From NCBI RefSeq assembly GCF_018802765.1, contig NZ_CP069163.1:992001-1056000 (forward strand): DNA of 64,000 nucleotides. Direction: 5' to 3'. Below, piece after piece: positions 43,018-53,079 of the stretch (the stretch's first letter is position 1; each line of letters opens with the position of its first letter). The position numbers and the translations under genes are program-made. Origin of the DNA: Paludibacterium sp. B53371. GTDB taxonomy: Bacteria; Pseudomonadota; Gammaproteobacteria; Burkholderiales; Chromobacteriaceae. Below the pieces are notes generated by a model. It worked only from the letters and a program-made list of their open reading frames with translations. It was not told the origin of the DNA and did not search any database.

Positions 43018-44451
43018 ATGGCTTCAACCGATACCCTCACGGCAGGGGTGGGGCCACGCCCGCATGATGCCTTGCCCTGGCTGGCCGCCACGGCTTTTTT
43101 CATGCAGATGCTGGACACCACCATTCTCAATACCGCCCTGCCTGCGATTGCCACCGATCTGCAGCGTTCGCCGCTGGAGATGGAGTCGACCGTCATCAGC
43201 TATGCGCTGACCGTGGCGCTGCTGATCCCGCTCAGCGGCTGGCTGGCCGATCGTTTCGGCTGCCGGCGCGTGTTCATGGCGGCGGTCGGCCTGTTCTCCC
43301 TGGGCTCCCTGCTGTGCGCCCTGTCGGGCTCGCTGCCGATGCTGGTGGCCATGCGCGTGCTGCAGGGGGTGGGGGGCGCCATGATGATGCCGGTCGCCCG
43401 TCTGGCCCTGCTGCGCAGTTATCCGCGCAGCCAGTTTCTGGCCGTCATGAGTACCGTGACCATGCCGGGCCTGCTCGGCCCCGTGCTGGGCCCCTTGCTG
43501 GGCGGCTGGCTGGTGACCCATGCCAGCTGGCACTGGATTTTCCTGATCAACCTGCCGATCGGCCTAGTCGGTTTGCTGATGGCGCCACGCGTCATGTCCG
43601 ATCACAAGGCGCCGCACCATCCCTTCGACTGGCCCGGTTTCCTGCTGTTTGCCTTTGCCCTGGTCGGACTCTCCTTTGGCCTGGACCTGATCGGCGCCGC
43701 CCATGCCCTGGTGCTGGCCCTGCCGGCCTTGCTGGCCGGCTCCCTGCTGCTGCTGGCCTATGTGCGTCATGCACGCCGGCATGCCGAGCCGCTTTTTGAT
43801 CTGGCGATGTTCCAGACCCGTGGCTTCCGCATCGGCATCTTCGGCAATATCCTGTGTCGTCTCGGCACCGGTGGCATCACGCTGCTGATCCCGCTGCTGC
43901 TGCAGGTCTGCTTCGGCTACGGTGCCGATACTGCCGGCTGGATGCTGGCGCCGGTGGCCCTGGCCGCGATTCTCGCCAAGCCGCTGATCACCCGGGGCCT
44001 GCCGCGTATTGGCTATCGCCGCACCCTGATCGTGACCAGTCTGCTGACCGTGCTGAGCATTGCGTCTTTTGCGCTGTTTGCTGCCGACATGCCACTGCCC
44101 TGGATGCTGCCATCGCTGGTATTGTTCGGCGGGGTCAGCTCAATGCAGATGACTGCCATGAATACCCTGGCAGTGGCCGACCTGAGTTCGCGTCATACCA
44201 GCATGGGTAATACGGTGCTGAGTGTGGCACAACAACTGTCGGTCAGCTTTGGTCTGGCGATTTCGGCCAGTGCGCTGCAGTTGTTTCACCCGGCGCATGT
44301 CAGCCAGGGCGCGGCACTGACGCCAGCGTTTCGCGCCACCTTTGTGCTGCTGTCCGGGCTGACCTTGCTTTCGACGCTGATCTTCCTGCGTCTCAAACCA
44401 CAGGATGGCGCAGCGCATGCGGTGCGCCCTGTGGCAGCCGGCGGTCACTGA
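43018..44451 (+). CDS. DHA2-family MFS drug exporter (MdtD/EmrB-like)
   Basis: A 477-residue inner-membrane protein with about 14 hydrophobic helices. DHA2 features are LAATAFFMQMLDTTILNTALPAIA in helix 1, motif A (GWLADRFGCRRVFMAA), RVLQGVGGAMMMPVARLALLRSYPR and motif C (GLLGPVLGPLLGGWLV). The best family match by eye is E. coli MdtD. It would pump drugs or metabolites outward with the proton gradient. It has its own promoter and lies between an ABC-F gene and an LD-carboxypeptidase gene. Confidence 0.9.
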   Translation: MASTDTLTAGVGPRPHDALPWLAATAFFMQMLDTTILNTALPAIATDLQRSPLEMESTVISYALTVALLIPLSGWLADRFGCRRVFMAAVGLFSLGSLLCALSGSLPMLVAMRVLQGVGGAMMMPVARLALLRSYPRSQFLAVMSTVTMPGLLGPVLGPLLGGWLVTHASWHWIFLINLPIGLVGLLMAPRVMSDHKAPHHPFDWPGFLLFAFALVGLSFGLDLIGAAHALVLALPALLAGSLLLLAYVRHARRHAEPLFDLAMFQTRGFRIGIFGNILCRLGTGGITLLIPLLLQVCFGYGADTAGWMLAPVALAAILAKPLITRGLPRIGYRRTLIVTSLLTVLSIASFALFAADMPLPWMLPSLVLFGGVSSMQMTAMNTLAVADLSSRHTSMGNTVLSVAQQLSVSFGLAISASALQLFHPAHVSQGAALTPAFRATFVLLSGLTLLSTLIFLRLKPQDGAAHAVRPVAAGGH

Positions 44452-44558
44452 CGCATGTCAAATGACGATGCCTGAGGTGGTAAAAATGCTGACAGACTTG
44501 CCAAGGGCGGGGCGTTCCATGATGTAATGTCGGGCATTCACCAACGGACAGGTCCTGC

Positions 44559-45647
44559 ATGTCGCTGAGTCCCTTTCACGACGATCGCCGGCGGGTCCTG
44601 AAACTGGGAACCGTCCTTGTCATGAGTCATCTGTTGTCTGCCTGCTCCACCCCCGCGCAGCCGGGGCGTGCCCCGGCAACGGCACCGGTCGTGCGCCTGA
44701 TGGCGCTTGGCGGGCCGATGACCGACCGTGCCCGCGTCGAGCGCGGGGTTGCTGCCCTGCAGTCCCTGGGCTTCCAGCTGGATAACCTGCCCGCACTGAC
44801 ACGGCGCGAATCGCGTTTTGCCGGCACGGTCGATGAGCGTGCTGCCGACCTCAATGCCCTGGCCGATCCGTCCCTGCCCATGCCCGATCTGATCATGGCG
44901 ACGCGCGGCGGTTTTGGCGCCATCCAGTTGCTGGACCGGCTCGACTACGCCCGCCTCGGCCCGCGCCTGCGCGCCGCCGGTACCCTGGTCATGGGTTACA
45001 GCGACAATACGGCCGTGCAACTGGCCTTGCTGGCTCGTGCCGGGGTGATCTCGCTGTCCGGACCGGTGTTGTATGCCGATTTCGGTGCCAGCCCGCTGTC
45101 GGCCTTCACTCAGCAGTGGCTGCGCGAGGTGTTGACGCATGATCACTACACCCTGCGCATCGATGTTCCTCAGTCCATGGCCAGCGGCCAGCTGGACGGC
45201 ACCCTGTGGGGCGGCAATCTCTCGACCCTGGTCAGCCTGGTTGGCACGCCCTATCTGCCGCAGCCGCAGGATGGCCTGTTGTTCCTCGAGGATGTCGGCG
45301 AAGATGTTTACAAGGTCGACCGCATGCTCGAACAGTTGCGCCTGGCGGGTGTGCTCGGCCGTCAGCGGGCGATTTTGCTGGGGCATTTCAGTGCCCAGCG
45401 CAGCGATGGTTTTGATCCGCAGGGCTACAGCATGGCGACGCTGGCCAATCGACTGGCCCGCCAGTTGGGCATCCCGGTGCTCAGCGGCCTGCCGATTGGT
45501 CATGTTGCCGACATCGTGCCGATCCCCATCGGTGCCCGGGGCGAACTGCGCATCGATGCCACCGGCTACACCCTCAACGTCAGCGGCTATCCGGCGCTCA
45601 AGCGCCTGCCCGCAGCCTGGACCGCCAACGCGGCCACTACTCAGTAA
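44559..45647 (+). CDS. LD-carboxypeptidase (S66/LdcA family) with Tat-type lipoprotein signal
   Basis: A 362-residue serine peptidase that removes the terminal D-Ala from tetrapeptides of recycled murein. The nucleophile is the Ser of MGYSDNTAVQ, after MATRGGFGAIQLLDRLDY; GTLWGGNLSTLVSLVGTPYLP and LFLEDVGEDVYKVDRML are family blocks. Unlike cytoplasmic LdcA, it begins with a twin-arginine-like motif (DRRRVLKLG) and a lipobox (LLSAC), so it appears to be folded, Tat-exported and lipid-anchored. It ends 18 bp before the HypT-like gene. Confidence 0.88.
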   Translation: MSLSPFHDDRRRVLKLGTVLVMSHLLSACSTPAQPGRAPATAPVVRLMALGGPMTDRARVERGVAALQSLGFQLDNLPALTRRESRFAGTVDERAADLNALADPSLPMPDLIMATRGGFGAIQLLDRLDYARLGPRLRAAGTLVMGYSDNTAVQLALLARAGVISLSGPVLYADFGASPLSAFTQQWLREVLTHDHYTLRIDVPQSMASGQLDGTLWGGNLSTLVSLVGTPYLPQPQDGLLFLEDVGEDVYKVDRMLEQLRLAGVLGRQRAILLGHFSAQRSDGFDPQGYSMATLANRLARQLGIPVLSGLPIGHVADIVPIPIGARGELRIDATGYTLNVSGYPALKRLPAAWTANAATTQ

Positions 45648-45665
45648 GGAAAGAACCCACACGCC

Positions 45666-46577
45666 ATGGAAACTCGCTGGCTGGAAGATTTCATCGTGCT
45701 GGCCGAAAGCGGCAGCTTCACCCGTTCGGCGCAGGCGCGCCATCTGACCCAGCCGGCCTTCTCGCGCCGCATCAAGGCGCTGGAAAGCTGGGTCGGTTGC
45801 GATCTGATCGATCGCAGCAGCTATCCGACACGGCTCACGCCGGCCGGCGAAGTGTTCAAGGAACAGGCGGTGGCGATGCTCAATCAGATTCACGCCACCC
45901 GTGCGCTGATGCAGGGCATGCGCCCCTTGCCGGAAGACACCATGGAGTTTGCCGTACCGCATACCCTGTCGTTTTCCTTCTTCCCCAAATGGCTGTCGCA
46001 GGTACAAGGCGGCTTCGGCGATTTGTCCTGCCGCCTGCAGGCGAGCAATGTGCATGATGCGCTGCTGGCCTTTGTCGAAGGTGGCTGCGACCTGCTGATG
46101 TGCTATCACCACCCCAAGCAGCCGGTTGAGCTGTCCGGCGATCGCTATGCCGGGCTGAATCTGGGGATCGAGCATCTGATGCCTTACGCACGACGTGAAG
46201 AAGACGGGCAGCCGGCCTTCCGTTTGCCGGGCCAGGCACGGGCACCGCTGCCGTTTCTCGGCTATGCCGCCAATGCCTATTTCCGGTTGATGACGGAACT
46301 CATCATGGAGAATGCCCCGGAACCCTGCCATCTGCATCAGCGCTACGAAACGGACATGGCCGAGGGGCTGAAGAACATGGTGCTGGAAGGGCACGGTGTG
46401 GCATTTTTGCCGGACAGTACGGTCGAGCGTGAGCTGCAGGCCGGCCAGCTGGCGCTGGCCGCCGATGCCCGCTGGGGCGTGGCGATGGAGATCCGTCTCT
46501 ATCGAGATCTCAAGCGCAGCCGGCCGGCGCTGGATGCTTTCTGGCAGTACCTGCAGACACAATATCCAGCCGTATAG
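45666..46577 (+). CDS. LysR-family regulator, HypT (YjiE)-like
   Basis: A 303-residue transcriptional regulator. The winged helix is METRWLEDFIVLAESGSFTRSAQARHLTQPAFSRRIKALE, close to E. coli HypT, which senses hypochlorite by methionine oxidation. The effector domain (VPHTLSFSFFPKWLSQV, DLLMCYHHPKQPVEL, GHGVAFLPDSTVERELQAGQL) also follows HypT. It is 18 bp after the LD-carboxypeptidase gene and upstream of aspA, which could be targets. A terminator follows. Confidence 0.85.
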   Translation: METRWLEDFIVLAESGSFTRSAQARHLTQPAFSRRIKALESWVGCDLIDRSSYPTRLTPAGEVFKEQAVAMLNQIHATRALMQGMRPLPEDTMEFAVPHTLSFSFFPKWLSQVQGGFGDLSCRLQASNVHDALLAFVEGGCDLLMCYHHPKQPVELSGDRYAGLNLGIEHLMPYARREEDGQPAFRLPGQARAPLPFLGYAANAYFRLMTELIMENAPEPCHLHQRYETDMAEGLKNMVLEGHGVAFLPDSTVERELQAGQLALAADARWGVAMEIRLYRDLKRSRPALDAFWQYLQTQYPAV

Positions 46578-46593
46578 TACGTTCTCGTATACG

Positions 46594-46628
46594 AAAAGGG
46601 CGCATGGCATAAATGCCATGCGCCTTTG
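46594..46628 (+). terminator. Terminator after the HypT-like gene
   Basis: GGGCGCATGGCA and TGCCATGCGCC form an 11-bp stem around TAAA (one bulge further out), flanked by AAAA and TTTGT. A 10-base palindrome, TCGTATACGA, at 46585-46594 directly precedes it. Confidence 0.75.
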
Positions 46629-46651
46629 TCATGGCGACAGTCGGATGATCT

Positions 46652-46666
46652 ATGCATTTAATGCAT
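46652..46666. promoter_or_regulatory. Dyad ATGCAT-TTA-ATGCAT upstream of aspA
   Basis: A perfect 6-bp mirror around TTA, about 90 bp upstream of the aspA start. A plausible aspA promoter (TTGGCC at 46687-46692, 18 bases, TTAGAG at 46711-46716) lies downstream, so the dyad sits where an activator would bind. Confidence 0.4.
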
Positions 46667-46754
46667 GGACAAATCGATAATCGGGATTGGCCAGTTGCCG
46701 GTGACGCGGCTTAGAGTGTTTCCATCAACCCTCGTTGTGGACAAGGAAACAAAA

Positions 46755-48155
<1,401 letters not shown>

Positions 48156-48205
48156 TCGGATTCACCCTTGTCCGGCGGTCCTGTCCTGGCGCCGGACACT
48201 TCTTC

Positions 48206-48237
48206 ACGGCAGACTCTTGCGGGTCTGCCGTTTTTTT
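48206..48237 (+). terminator. Terminator of aspA
   Basis: ACGGCAGAC at 48206-48214 pairs with GTCTGCCGT at 48223-48231 and seven T residues follow. The convergent LysR gene ends 4 bases later. Confidence 0.93.
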
Positions 48238-48240
48238 ATG

Positions 48241-49188
48241 TCAGTCTGCCAGCGGCCCGGCAAAGCGGCGATCCACTTCTTGCGACACGATCCCGCGCAC
48301 AAAGCCCAGCAAGGGGTCGCTGGCCAGCCGGGTATGCCAGACCATTTCGATTTCGATTTGCATCTCAGGGTCCAGAACCGGCACCTGGCAGAGCATCGGG
48401 TGGTGTTGTCTGAGCCACGCCGCCATGGTTTGTGGCAGAACGGCGACGGCTGCCAGTGTCTCGAGCAAGACCGGCAGCGCCAGCAGACCCGCGCCATGCA
48501 CCACCACCCGTCTCGGCAGACCTCGCCTGGTCATGACCTGCTCAATCAGTCCGCTTCCCTCGTCGACATAGGAGGTGTGTACATGGGGCATGGCCACCAG
48601 ATCGGCAAGACCCACTGTGGGAGGGAGGCTGATGAGTGCCGGGTGATACAGCGCGATAAAGCTGGTTTTGAACAGCGGCAAATGCTGCCACTGACGCCCC
48701 GGGCGGGGGAAGTAGCCAAAAGCCGCACTGATGCGGCCTTCCTCCAGCGCTCCCTCTACCTGCGCCGCCGGCATGGCTTCGATCGCCAGATTCAGCTGCG
48801 GGGCCTGATGTTGCATGGCTTGCAGCATGCCCGGCAGCAGGATGGCCTCCAGCAGGTCGGGCATGGCCAGCCGTACGGTGCCCTGCGCCTCGCTCGGGTC
48901 AAATGCCTGCTGGCTGGCGAACAGCCGTTGTCCCTCGCCCAGCCATGCCGCCAGCGGCTGGCTCAAGGATTGCGCCAATGGTGTCAGGGCCATGCCGCGA
49001 CCGTGACGATACAAGAGCTCGTCGGCAAACTGTTCGCGCAGGTGCTTGAGGACATGACTGATCGCGGGTTGACCCAGGCAAAGCTGTCGGGCGCTCAGGC
49101 TGACGCTGCGCGTTTGCAGCAGGGTATGCAGCACCACCAGCGAGTTCAGATCCAGGCGTCTCAGACGCAGTCCGTTAATATTATCCAT
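48241..49188 (-). CDS. LysR-family transcriptional regulator
   Basis: A 315-residue regulator. The helix-turn-helix is LDLNSLVVLHTLLQTRSVSLSARQLCLGQPAISHVLKHLRE. The effector domain has VRLAMPDLLEAILLPGMLQAM and VVHGAGLLALPVLLETLAAVAVLPQTMA. It is divergent from an MFS transporter gene across an 87-bp gap holding direct repeats and a dyad, so it probably controls that gene. The start codon has a weak ribosome-binding site. Confidence 0.9.
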   Translation of the reverse strand: MDNINGLRLRRLDLNSLVVLHTLLQTRSVSLSARQLCLGQPAISHVLKHLREQFADELLYRHGRGMALTPLAQSLSQPLAAWLGEGQRLFASQQAFDPSEAQGTVRLAMPDLLEAILLPGMLQAMQHQAPQLNLAIEAMPAAQVEGALEEGRISAAFGYFPRPGRQWQHLPLFKTSFIALYHPALISLPPTVGLADLVAMPHVHTSYVDEGSGLIEQVMTRRGLPRRVVVHGAGLLALPVLLETLAAVAVLPQTMAAWLRQHHPMLCQVPVLDPEMQIEIEMVWHTRLASDPLLGFVRGIVSQEVDRRFAGPLAD

Positions 49189-49189
49189 T

Positions 49190-49219
49190 TCGATTTTCAG
49201 GATTAAATCTATCGATTTT
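49190..49219. repeat. Two direct repeats TCGATTTT spaced 22 bp in the LysR/MFS gap
   Basis: Identical octamers at 49190-49197 and 49212-49219 lie exactly 22 bp apart, two DNA turns, on one face of the helix. They flank the LysR start and the gap to the MFS gene, as expected for binding of a multimeric regulator. Confidence 0.45.
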
Positions 49220-49226
49220 TAGAATA

Positions 49227-49245
49227 TATATGACGTCACTATACT
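49227..49245 (+). promoter_or_regulatory. TGACGTCA dyad and -10 box of the MFS gene
   Basis: TGACGTCA at 49231-49238 is the core of a near-symmetrical element flanked by TATA on both sides. TATACT at 49240-49245 would serve as -10 for the MFS gene. No strong -35 is seen, consistent with activator dependence. Confidence 0.4.
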
Positions 49246-49275
49246 TGCGCCATTCAATGACGCAAGGATAGGGCA

Positions 49276-50784
49276 ATGCAGGATCAATCAGGCCAGCACA
49301 AGCTGCCGCTGTACATGCTGTGCATCATGGCCGTCACGATGGTGGAGTTTTTACAGAACGGCATGCTCAATTTTGCCGCCAGCGATGTCATGGGCGGCAT
49401 CGGTGCCGGACCGGAGGAGTTCAGCTATGCCGCCATGGCCTATGCCAGTTGTGCCGTGCTGGCGATCAGTCAGCAGCGTCGCCTGCGTCTGGCTTTCGGT
49501 CCGCGCCGGCTGATTCGTGGTTCGATGCTGCTGTTTGCGGCCGGGGCGGTGGTATGCGGCATGGCGCATGGTCCGGCTGGTTTTATTCTGGGCCGTGCGG
49601 TGCAGGGCATCGCGGCAGCGGCGTTTTTCACCGGTGCACGTGTCGAGGTCAGCCGCCTGGCTGCCGAACAGCGCACGCCGGCGCTGCTGGGTTTTGGTTA
49701 TGCCTTGTTGGGCGGGTCGGCACTGGGCCCCTTGCTGGGCAGCCTGGCGCTCGGCGCCGGCAGCTGGCGCTGGCTGTGTTTCGGCATCCTGCCCTGGACA
49801 GCGGCCGGCTGGCTGGCCAGTGGCCTGTTTGCCGAAACGGAGGCCGGGGATGAGCATGATCGCGAGATGACTTCTCCGCGCCTGTTGTGGCTGGCGGTTG
49901 CCATCTTGTTGTTGCAATACCTGATTCAGCAGTTGCCCTATGACTTTTTCAGTCGTCCAGGCTGGTTGCTGGCGCTGCTGGCCGGCGTGCTGCTGGCCAG
50001 TCTGATGTGGCTGCGCCGGGTCAGTACGGCCGGTCATGGTGCGCGCTGGCGGCAACTGGGCCAGAAGCGCTATCTGCTCGGGCTGGCGTACTACTTCTTC
50101 TGCTACACCATGGTGGCGGCCAACAGTTACATCATGCCCCTGCTGATCCAGCAGGGGCTGGGCTTCAGCGTGCCGACCACCGGACTGTTGCTGTCGGTCA
50201 GCTTTCTGGCCGGCATGCTGTTTGCCACTGTGTATGCCTTCCTGCTCCAACGCGGTCTGGTCAAGACGCTGCGTCCGCCCATGGTGCTGGGCATGCTGCT
50301 GCTCGGCGCCTATGGCCTGCTGATGAGCGGGCTGAACCAGGACACGGGTCTGGGCCGTCTTGCCGCCATTCTGCTGCTGAACGGGGGCTTCATGTCGGTA
50401 TTCATTATTGCGGTGGCACAGGGGACCTTCAGTGCGGTGGAAGAGGGCGCATTTGCCCATGCCTACCAGACCAAGAACATGCTGCGCCAGGTGGCGCTCT
50501 CCAGTGCCGTCTCGCTCAGTACGGTGTTCATTCAGGGACGCAATGCCCTGCATTTCAGTCGCCTGTCGGAGCGTTTTGCCGATGGCAGCCCCTGGCTGGG
50601 CGAGGCCATGGCGCAGATGCGCGTCACGCTGCCACAAGTCGATGCCAGTACGGCCTTCGGTTTGCTGACCAGCGAGTGGTCGCGTCAGACGCTGATGCTC
50701 TCCTGTCTTGAGTTCTTCCGCCTGCAGATGTGGCTCGGTCTGGCCATGGCGCTGTTGCTGCTGTGGCAGAGAACCTTCCGCTGA
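49276..50784 (+). CDS. MFS transporter (DHA2-like)
   Basis: A 502-residue inner-membrane protein with about 14 hydrophobic helices. The first helix is MLCIMAVTMVEFLQNGMLNFAASDVMGGI, RAVQGIAAAAFFTGARVEVSRLAAEQRTPALLGFGYALLGGSALGPLLGSLAL covers helices 4-5 including a motif C-like segment, and LAYYFFCYTMVAANSYIMPLLIQQGLGFSV begins the second half. It is an exporter by family; substrate unknown. Divergent from the LysR gene, its likely regulator. Confidence 0.87.
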   Translation: MQDQSGQHKLPLYMLCIMAVTMVEFLQNGMLNFAASDVMGGIGAGPEEFSYAAMAYASCAVLAISQQRRLRLAFGPRRLIRGSMLLFAAGAVVCGMAHGPAGFILGRAVQGIAAAAFFTGARVEVSRLAAEQRTPALLGFGYALLGGSALGPLLGSLALGAGSWRWLCFGILPWTAAGWLASGLFAETEAGDEHDREMTSPRLLWLAVAILLLQYLIQQLPYDFFSRPGWLLALLAGVLLASLMWLRRVSTAGHGARWRQLGQKRYLLGLAYYFFCYTMVAANSYIMPLLIQQGLGFSVPTTGLLLSVSFLAGMLFATVYAFLLQRGLVKTLRPPMVLGMLLLGAYGLLMSGLNQDTGLGRLAAILLLNGGFMSVFIIAVAQGTFSAVEEGAFAHAYQTKNMLRQVALSSAVSLSTVFIQGRNALHFSRLSERFADGSPWLGEAMAQMRVTLPQVDASTAFGLLTSEWSRQTLMLSCLEFFRLQMWLGLAMALLLLWQRTFR

Positions 50785-50825
50785 TCATGACGATTGCTCG
50801 ACGTCTGCAAACTGTTTTATTCAGT

Positions 50826-50853
50826 TTGACTGTTAAACCTTATTGGCCATACT
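50826..50853 (+). promoter_or_regulatory. Sigma70-type promoter of the phosphoesterase gene
   Basis: TTGACT at 50826-50831 and CATACT at 50848-50853 are 16 bases apart, 33 bases before the start codon. Confidence 0.55.
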
Positions 50854-50885
50854 TAAAAACTAATGTCATGGTTTGAGGTTGAACG

Positions 50886-51629
50886 ATGAAAGTCGCTGTC
50901 GTCTCGGATATTCATGGCAATCTCTGGGCGCTGGAAGCCGTGATCGCCGACATTGATCGCCAGCAAGTCGATCTGGTGATCAATGCCGGCGATATCCTCT
51001 CCGGCCCGCTGGAACCGGCTGCGACCGCCGAGCGCCTGATGGCGCTGGACTGGCGCACTATCCGCGGGAATCACGAACGTCAACTGCTGGCCTGTGCCCG
51101 CCAGAAGGGCGGTCAGTCTGATCAGTATGCCTATGAGCAGACCACGGCCCGTCAGCGTGACTGGCTGCACAGCCTGCCGGCGGACCTGACCCTGAGCGAG
51201 CCGGGTATCCATGTTTGCCACGGCGCGCCGGGCGATGATCTGGCCTATTTCCTGGAAGAGGTCGATCCGCACGGGGTGCATGCCGCCTGCCACGAGTCCA
51301 TCGAGCTGCGGGCTGCCGGCATCCCGGCCGGACTGATTCTATGCGGCCACACTCATCATCCCCGGGTACACGCGCTCTATGATGGCCGGCTGGTGGTCAA
51401 TCCGGGCAGTGTCGGCTTGCCGGCTTACACCGATGATCACCCTTATCCCCACCGCATGGAAAACGGTAGTCCGCATGCGCGCTATGCCATCTGTGAATGG
51501 CATGGACAGGGCTGGGACGTCAGTCTGCGCGCCATTGGCTATGACCATCGGGCCGCGGCACGCGCCGCCCGTGCGCATGGCAATGAAGCCTGGGCGCATT
51601 GGCTGGAGACCGGCAGTACTCGCCACTGA
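50886..51629 (+). CDS. Calcineurin-like metallophosphoesterase (YfcE type)
   Basis: A 247-residue cytoplasmic phosphoesterase. Metal-binding motifs in order are DIHGN (D8, H10), GD (INAGDIL), GNHE (IRGNHERQL), H in VCHGAPGDD and GHTHHP. The substrate is not evident; homologues are phosphodiesterases or nucleotide phosphatases. GAGG precedes the ATG. It has its own promoter and is convergent with the acetyltransferase gene. Confidence 0.9.
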   Translation: MKVAVVSDIHGNLWALEAVIADIDRQQVDLVINAGDILSGPLEPAATAERLMALDWRTIRGNHERQLLACARQKGGQSDQYAYEQTTARQRDWLHSLPADLTLSEPGIHVCHGAPGDDLAYFLEEVDPHGVHAACHESIELRAAGIPAGLILCGHTHHPRVHALYDGRLVVNPGSVGLPAYTDDHPYPHRMENGSPHARYAICEWHGQGWDVSLRAIGYDHRAAARAARAHGNEAWAHWLETGSTRH

Positions 51630-51658
51630 GTGGATCGCCGTGTCCGGCGGGGCAGGAC

Positions 51659-52231
51659 TCAGCGATTGCCTTGCTGATTGAGACGGCGGATGACCCGGGC
51701 CGGGTTGCCTACGGCCAGCGAGTCGGCGGGGATGTCCCGGGTGACGACCGCTCCGGCGCCGATGACGCTGCGCGGTCCGATGCTCACCCCCGGCAGGATG
51801 ATGGCGCCGCCACCAATCCAGCAGTCATCGCCTATGACCACTTTTTCTGCGGTGGTCAGCCATTCGCGCCTGGACAGGTAATCCAGCGAATGGGTCGCGG
51901 TATAGATCTGCACGTTGGGGGCAATCATCACATGGCTGCCGATATGGATTTCACCCAGATCGACCATGGTGACATTCACATTGACGAAGCTGTGTTCGCC
52001 GAAACGGATATTGCGGCCGAACTCGCAGGTGAAGGGGGAGAACAGCACACAGGAGGGCGGGAAGGCGGCGAACAGCTCGGCGGCCATGGCCTGGCGTGCC
52101 GCCCTGTCGCTGAGCGGAATGGCGTTGAGCCGGGCAAGCTGCGCCTGTCCGCGCTCCCGGTCGCGGTCGATTTCCGGCATGAAGTCGTCCAGGACGCCGC
52201 CATTCAGAACATGATCCCATTGACTGGACAC
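51659..52231 (-). CDS. Maltose/galactoside O-acetyltransferase-like protein
   Basis: A 190-residue acetyl-CoA-dependent transferase with a left-handed beta-helix. An N-terminal Mac domain (DFMPEIDRDRERGQAQLARLNAIPLSDRAARQAM) precedes hexapeptide repeats (FGRNIRFGEHSFVNVNVTMVDLGEIHIGSHVMIAPNVQIYT). The catalytic His is in TATHSLD, and the C-terminus has the usual VVTRDIPADSLAVGNPARVIR. The GTG start is supported by AAGGAG 8 bases upstream. Acceptor sugar unknown. Confidence 0.9.
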   Translation of the reverse strand: MSSQWDHVLNGGVLDDFMPEIDRDRERGQAQLARLNAIPLSDRAARQAMAAELFAAFPPSCVLFSPFTCEFGRNIRFGEHSFVNVNVTMVDLGEIHIGSHVMIAPNVQIYTATHSLDYLSRREWLTTAEKVVIGDDCWIGGGAIILPGVSIGPRSVIGAGAVVTRDIPADSLAVGNPARVIRRLNQQGNR

Positions 52232-52274
52232 GGTGCAATCTCCTTGTGAAATGAGCCGTGCCCGTGGACAAGGC

Positions 52275-52871
52275 TCAGTGGTCGAGAATAAAGCGGATGG
52301 TCGGCCGCATGATGGCCATCAGACCATCGAGATCCATTTTTTCGGCACGGATGGCACGCACCATCAGACCGTCAAACAGGGCGCTGAGCAGTTCGAACTT
52401 GCTGTCGATCTCGGTCTCGCTCAGCGGGCGCCGACTTCCCTTGATCAGCATGGCGGCGACGGTATCGCGTACCTGCCGATGTACGGTGTGCACCATGTGA
52501 GCCACCTTGGGGTTGCGGGCGGCTTCGGCGATGATTTCGATCTGCAGTGCCGCATAGTCTGGCTGCTGGGTCTCCCGCACCGGTTCTTCCAGGGTGTCGA
52601 GAATCTCCTGGAAGACATCCGGACTGTCCAGCAGCCGGGACATGCTGATCAGCCATTCTTCCAGATCTTGCTGGACGATGGCTTCGATAATGGCTTCTTT
52701 GTTCTCGAAATAATGATAAATGTGGCCAACGCTCATGCCGGCCTCTTTGGCCAGCTGAGCCATGCTGCAGCCATGAAAACCATACAGCCGGAAACAGCGC
52801 GTGGCGGCTTGCAACACCTGGCTGCGTCGCATTTGTGCACGTTGTGGCTCTTGAGAGGGCGTGGTCACCAT
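52275..52871 (-). CDS. TetR-family repressor of the RND pump
   Basis: A 198-residue regulator. The N-terminal helix-turn-helix is RSQVLQAATRCFRLYGFHGCSMAQLAKEAGMSVGHIYHYFENKEAII, and the C-terminal two-thirds form a ligand-binding helical domain. It is divergent from a complete MFP-RND-OMF operon. A 32-bp inverted repeat in the shared gap overlaps the pump promoter, so it almost certainly represses the pump, and perhaps itself, until a substrate binds. Confidence 0.92.
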   Translation of the reverse strand: MVTTPSQEPQRAQMRRSQVLQAATRCFRLYGFHGCSMAQLAKEAGMSVGHIYHYFENKEAIIEAIVQQDLEEWLISMSRLLDSPDVFQEILDTLEEPVRETQQPDYAALQIEIIAEAARNPKVAHMVHTVHRQVRDTVAAMLIKGSRRPLSETEIDSKFELLSALFDGLMVRAIRAEKMDLDGLMAIMRPTIRFILDH

Positions 52872-52948
52872 GAGATTCCTTTGGATGCGGCACCGCTACA
52901 AAATCATTCATACTTTGCTGATTGCCGGATTGCTGCATCCTAGCATAG

Positions 52949-52980
52949 AATGAACGCTCAAACTAGATTGAGTGTTCATT
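52949..52980. promoter_or_regulatory. TetR operator: 13-bp inverted repeat
   Basis: AATGAACGCTCAA at 52949-52961 is mirrored by TTGAGTGTTCATT at 52968-52980, 12 of 13 positions matching, with a 6-base spacer. The right arm contains the -35 box of the pump promoter. Confidence 0.75.
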
Positions 52981-52995
52981 CTACTTCGTTATAAA
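52968..52995 (+). promoter_or_regulatory. Promoter of the RND pump operon
   Basis: TTGAGT at 52968-52973 and TATAAA at 52990-52995 are 16 bases apart. The -35 lies inside the operator, so bound repressor would block polymerase. Confidence 0.65.
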
Positions 52996-53079
52996 GTAGT
53001 GTGGATTACCCGACGCGCCCGCGCGCTGACTCATCCTCGCGCCAGATTGCGCAGACAACATGATCAAGACAGGTGTCGC

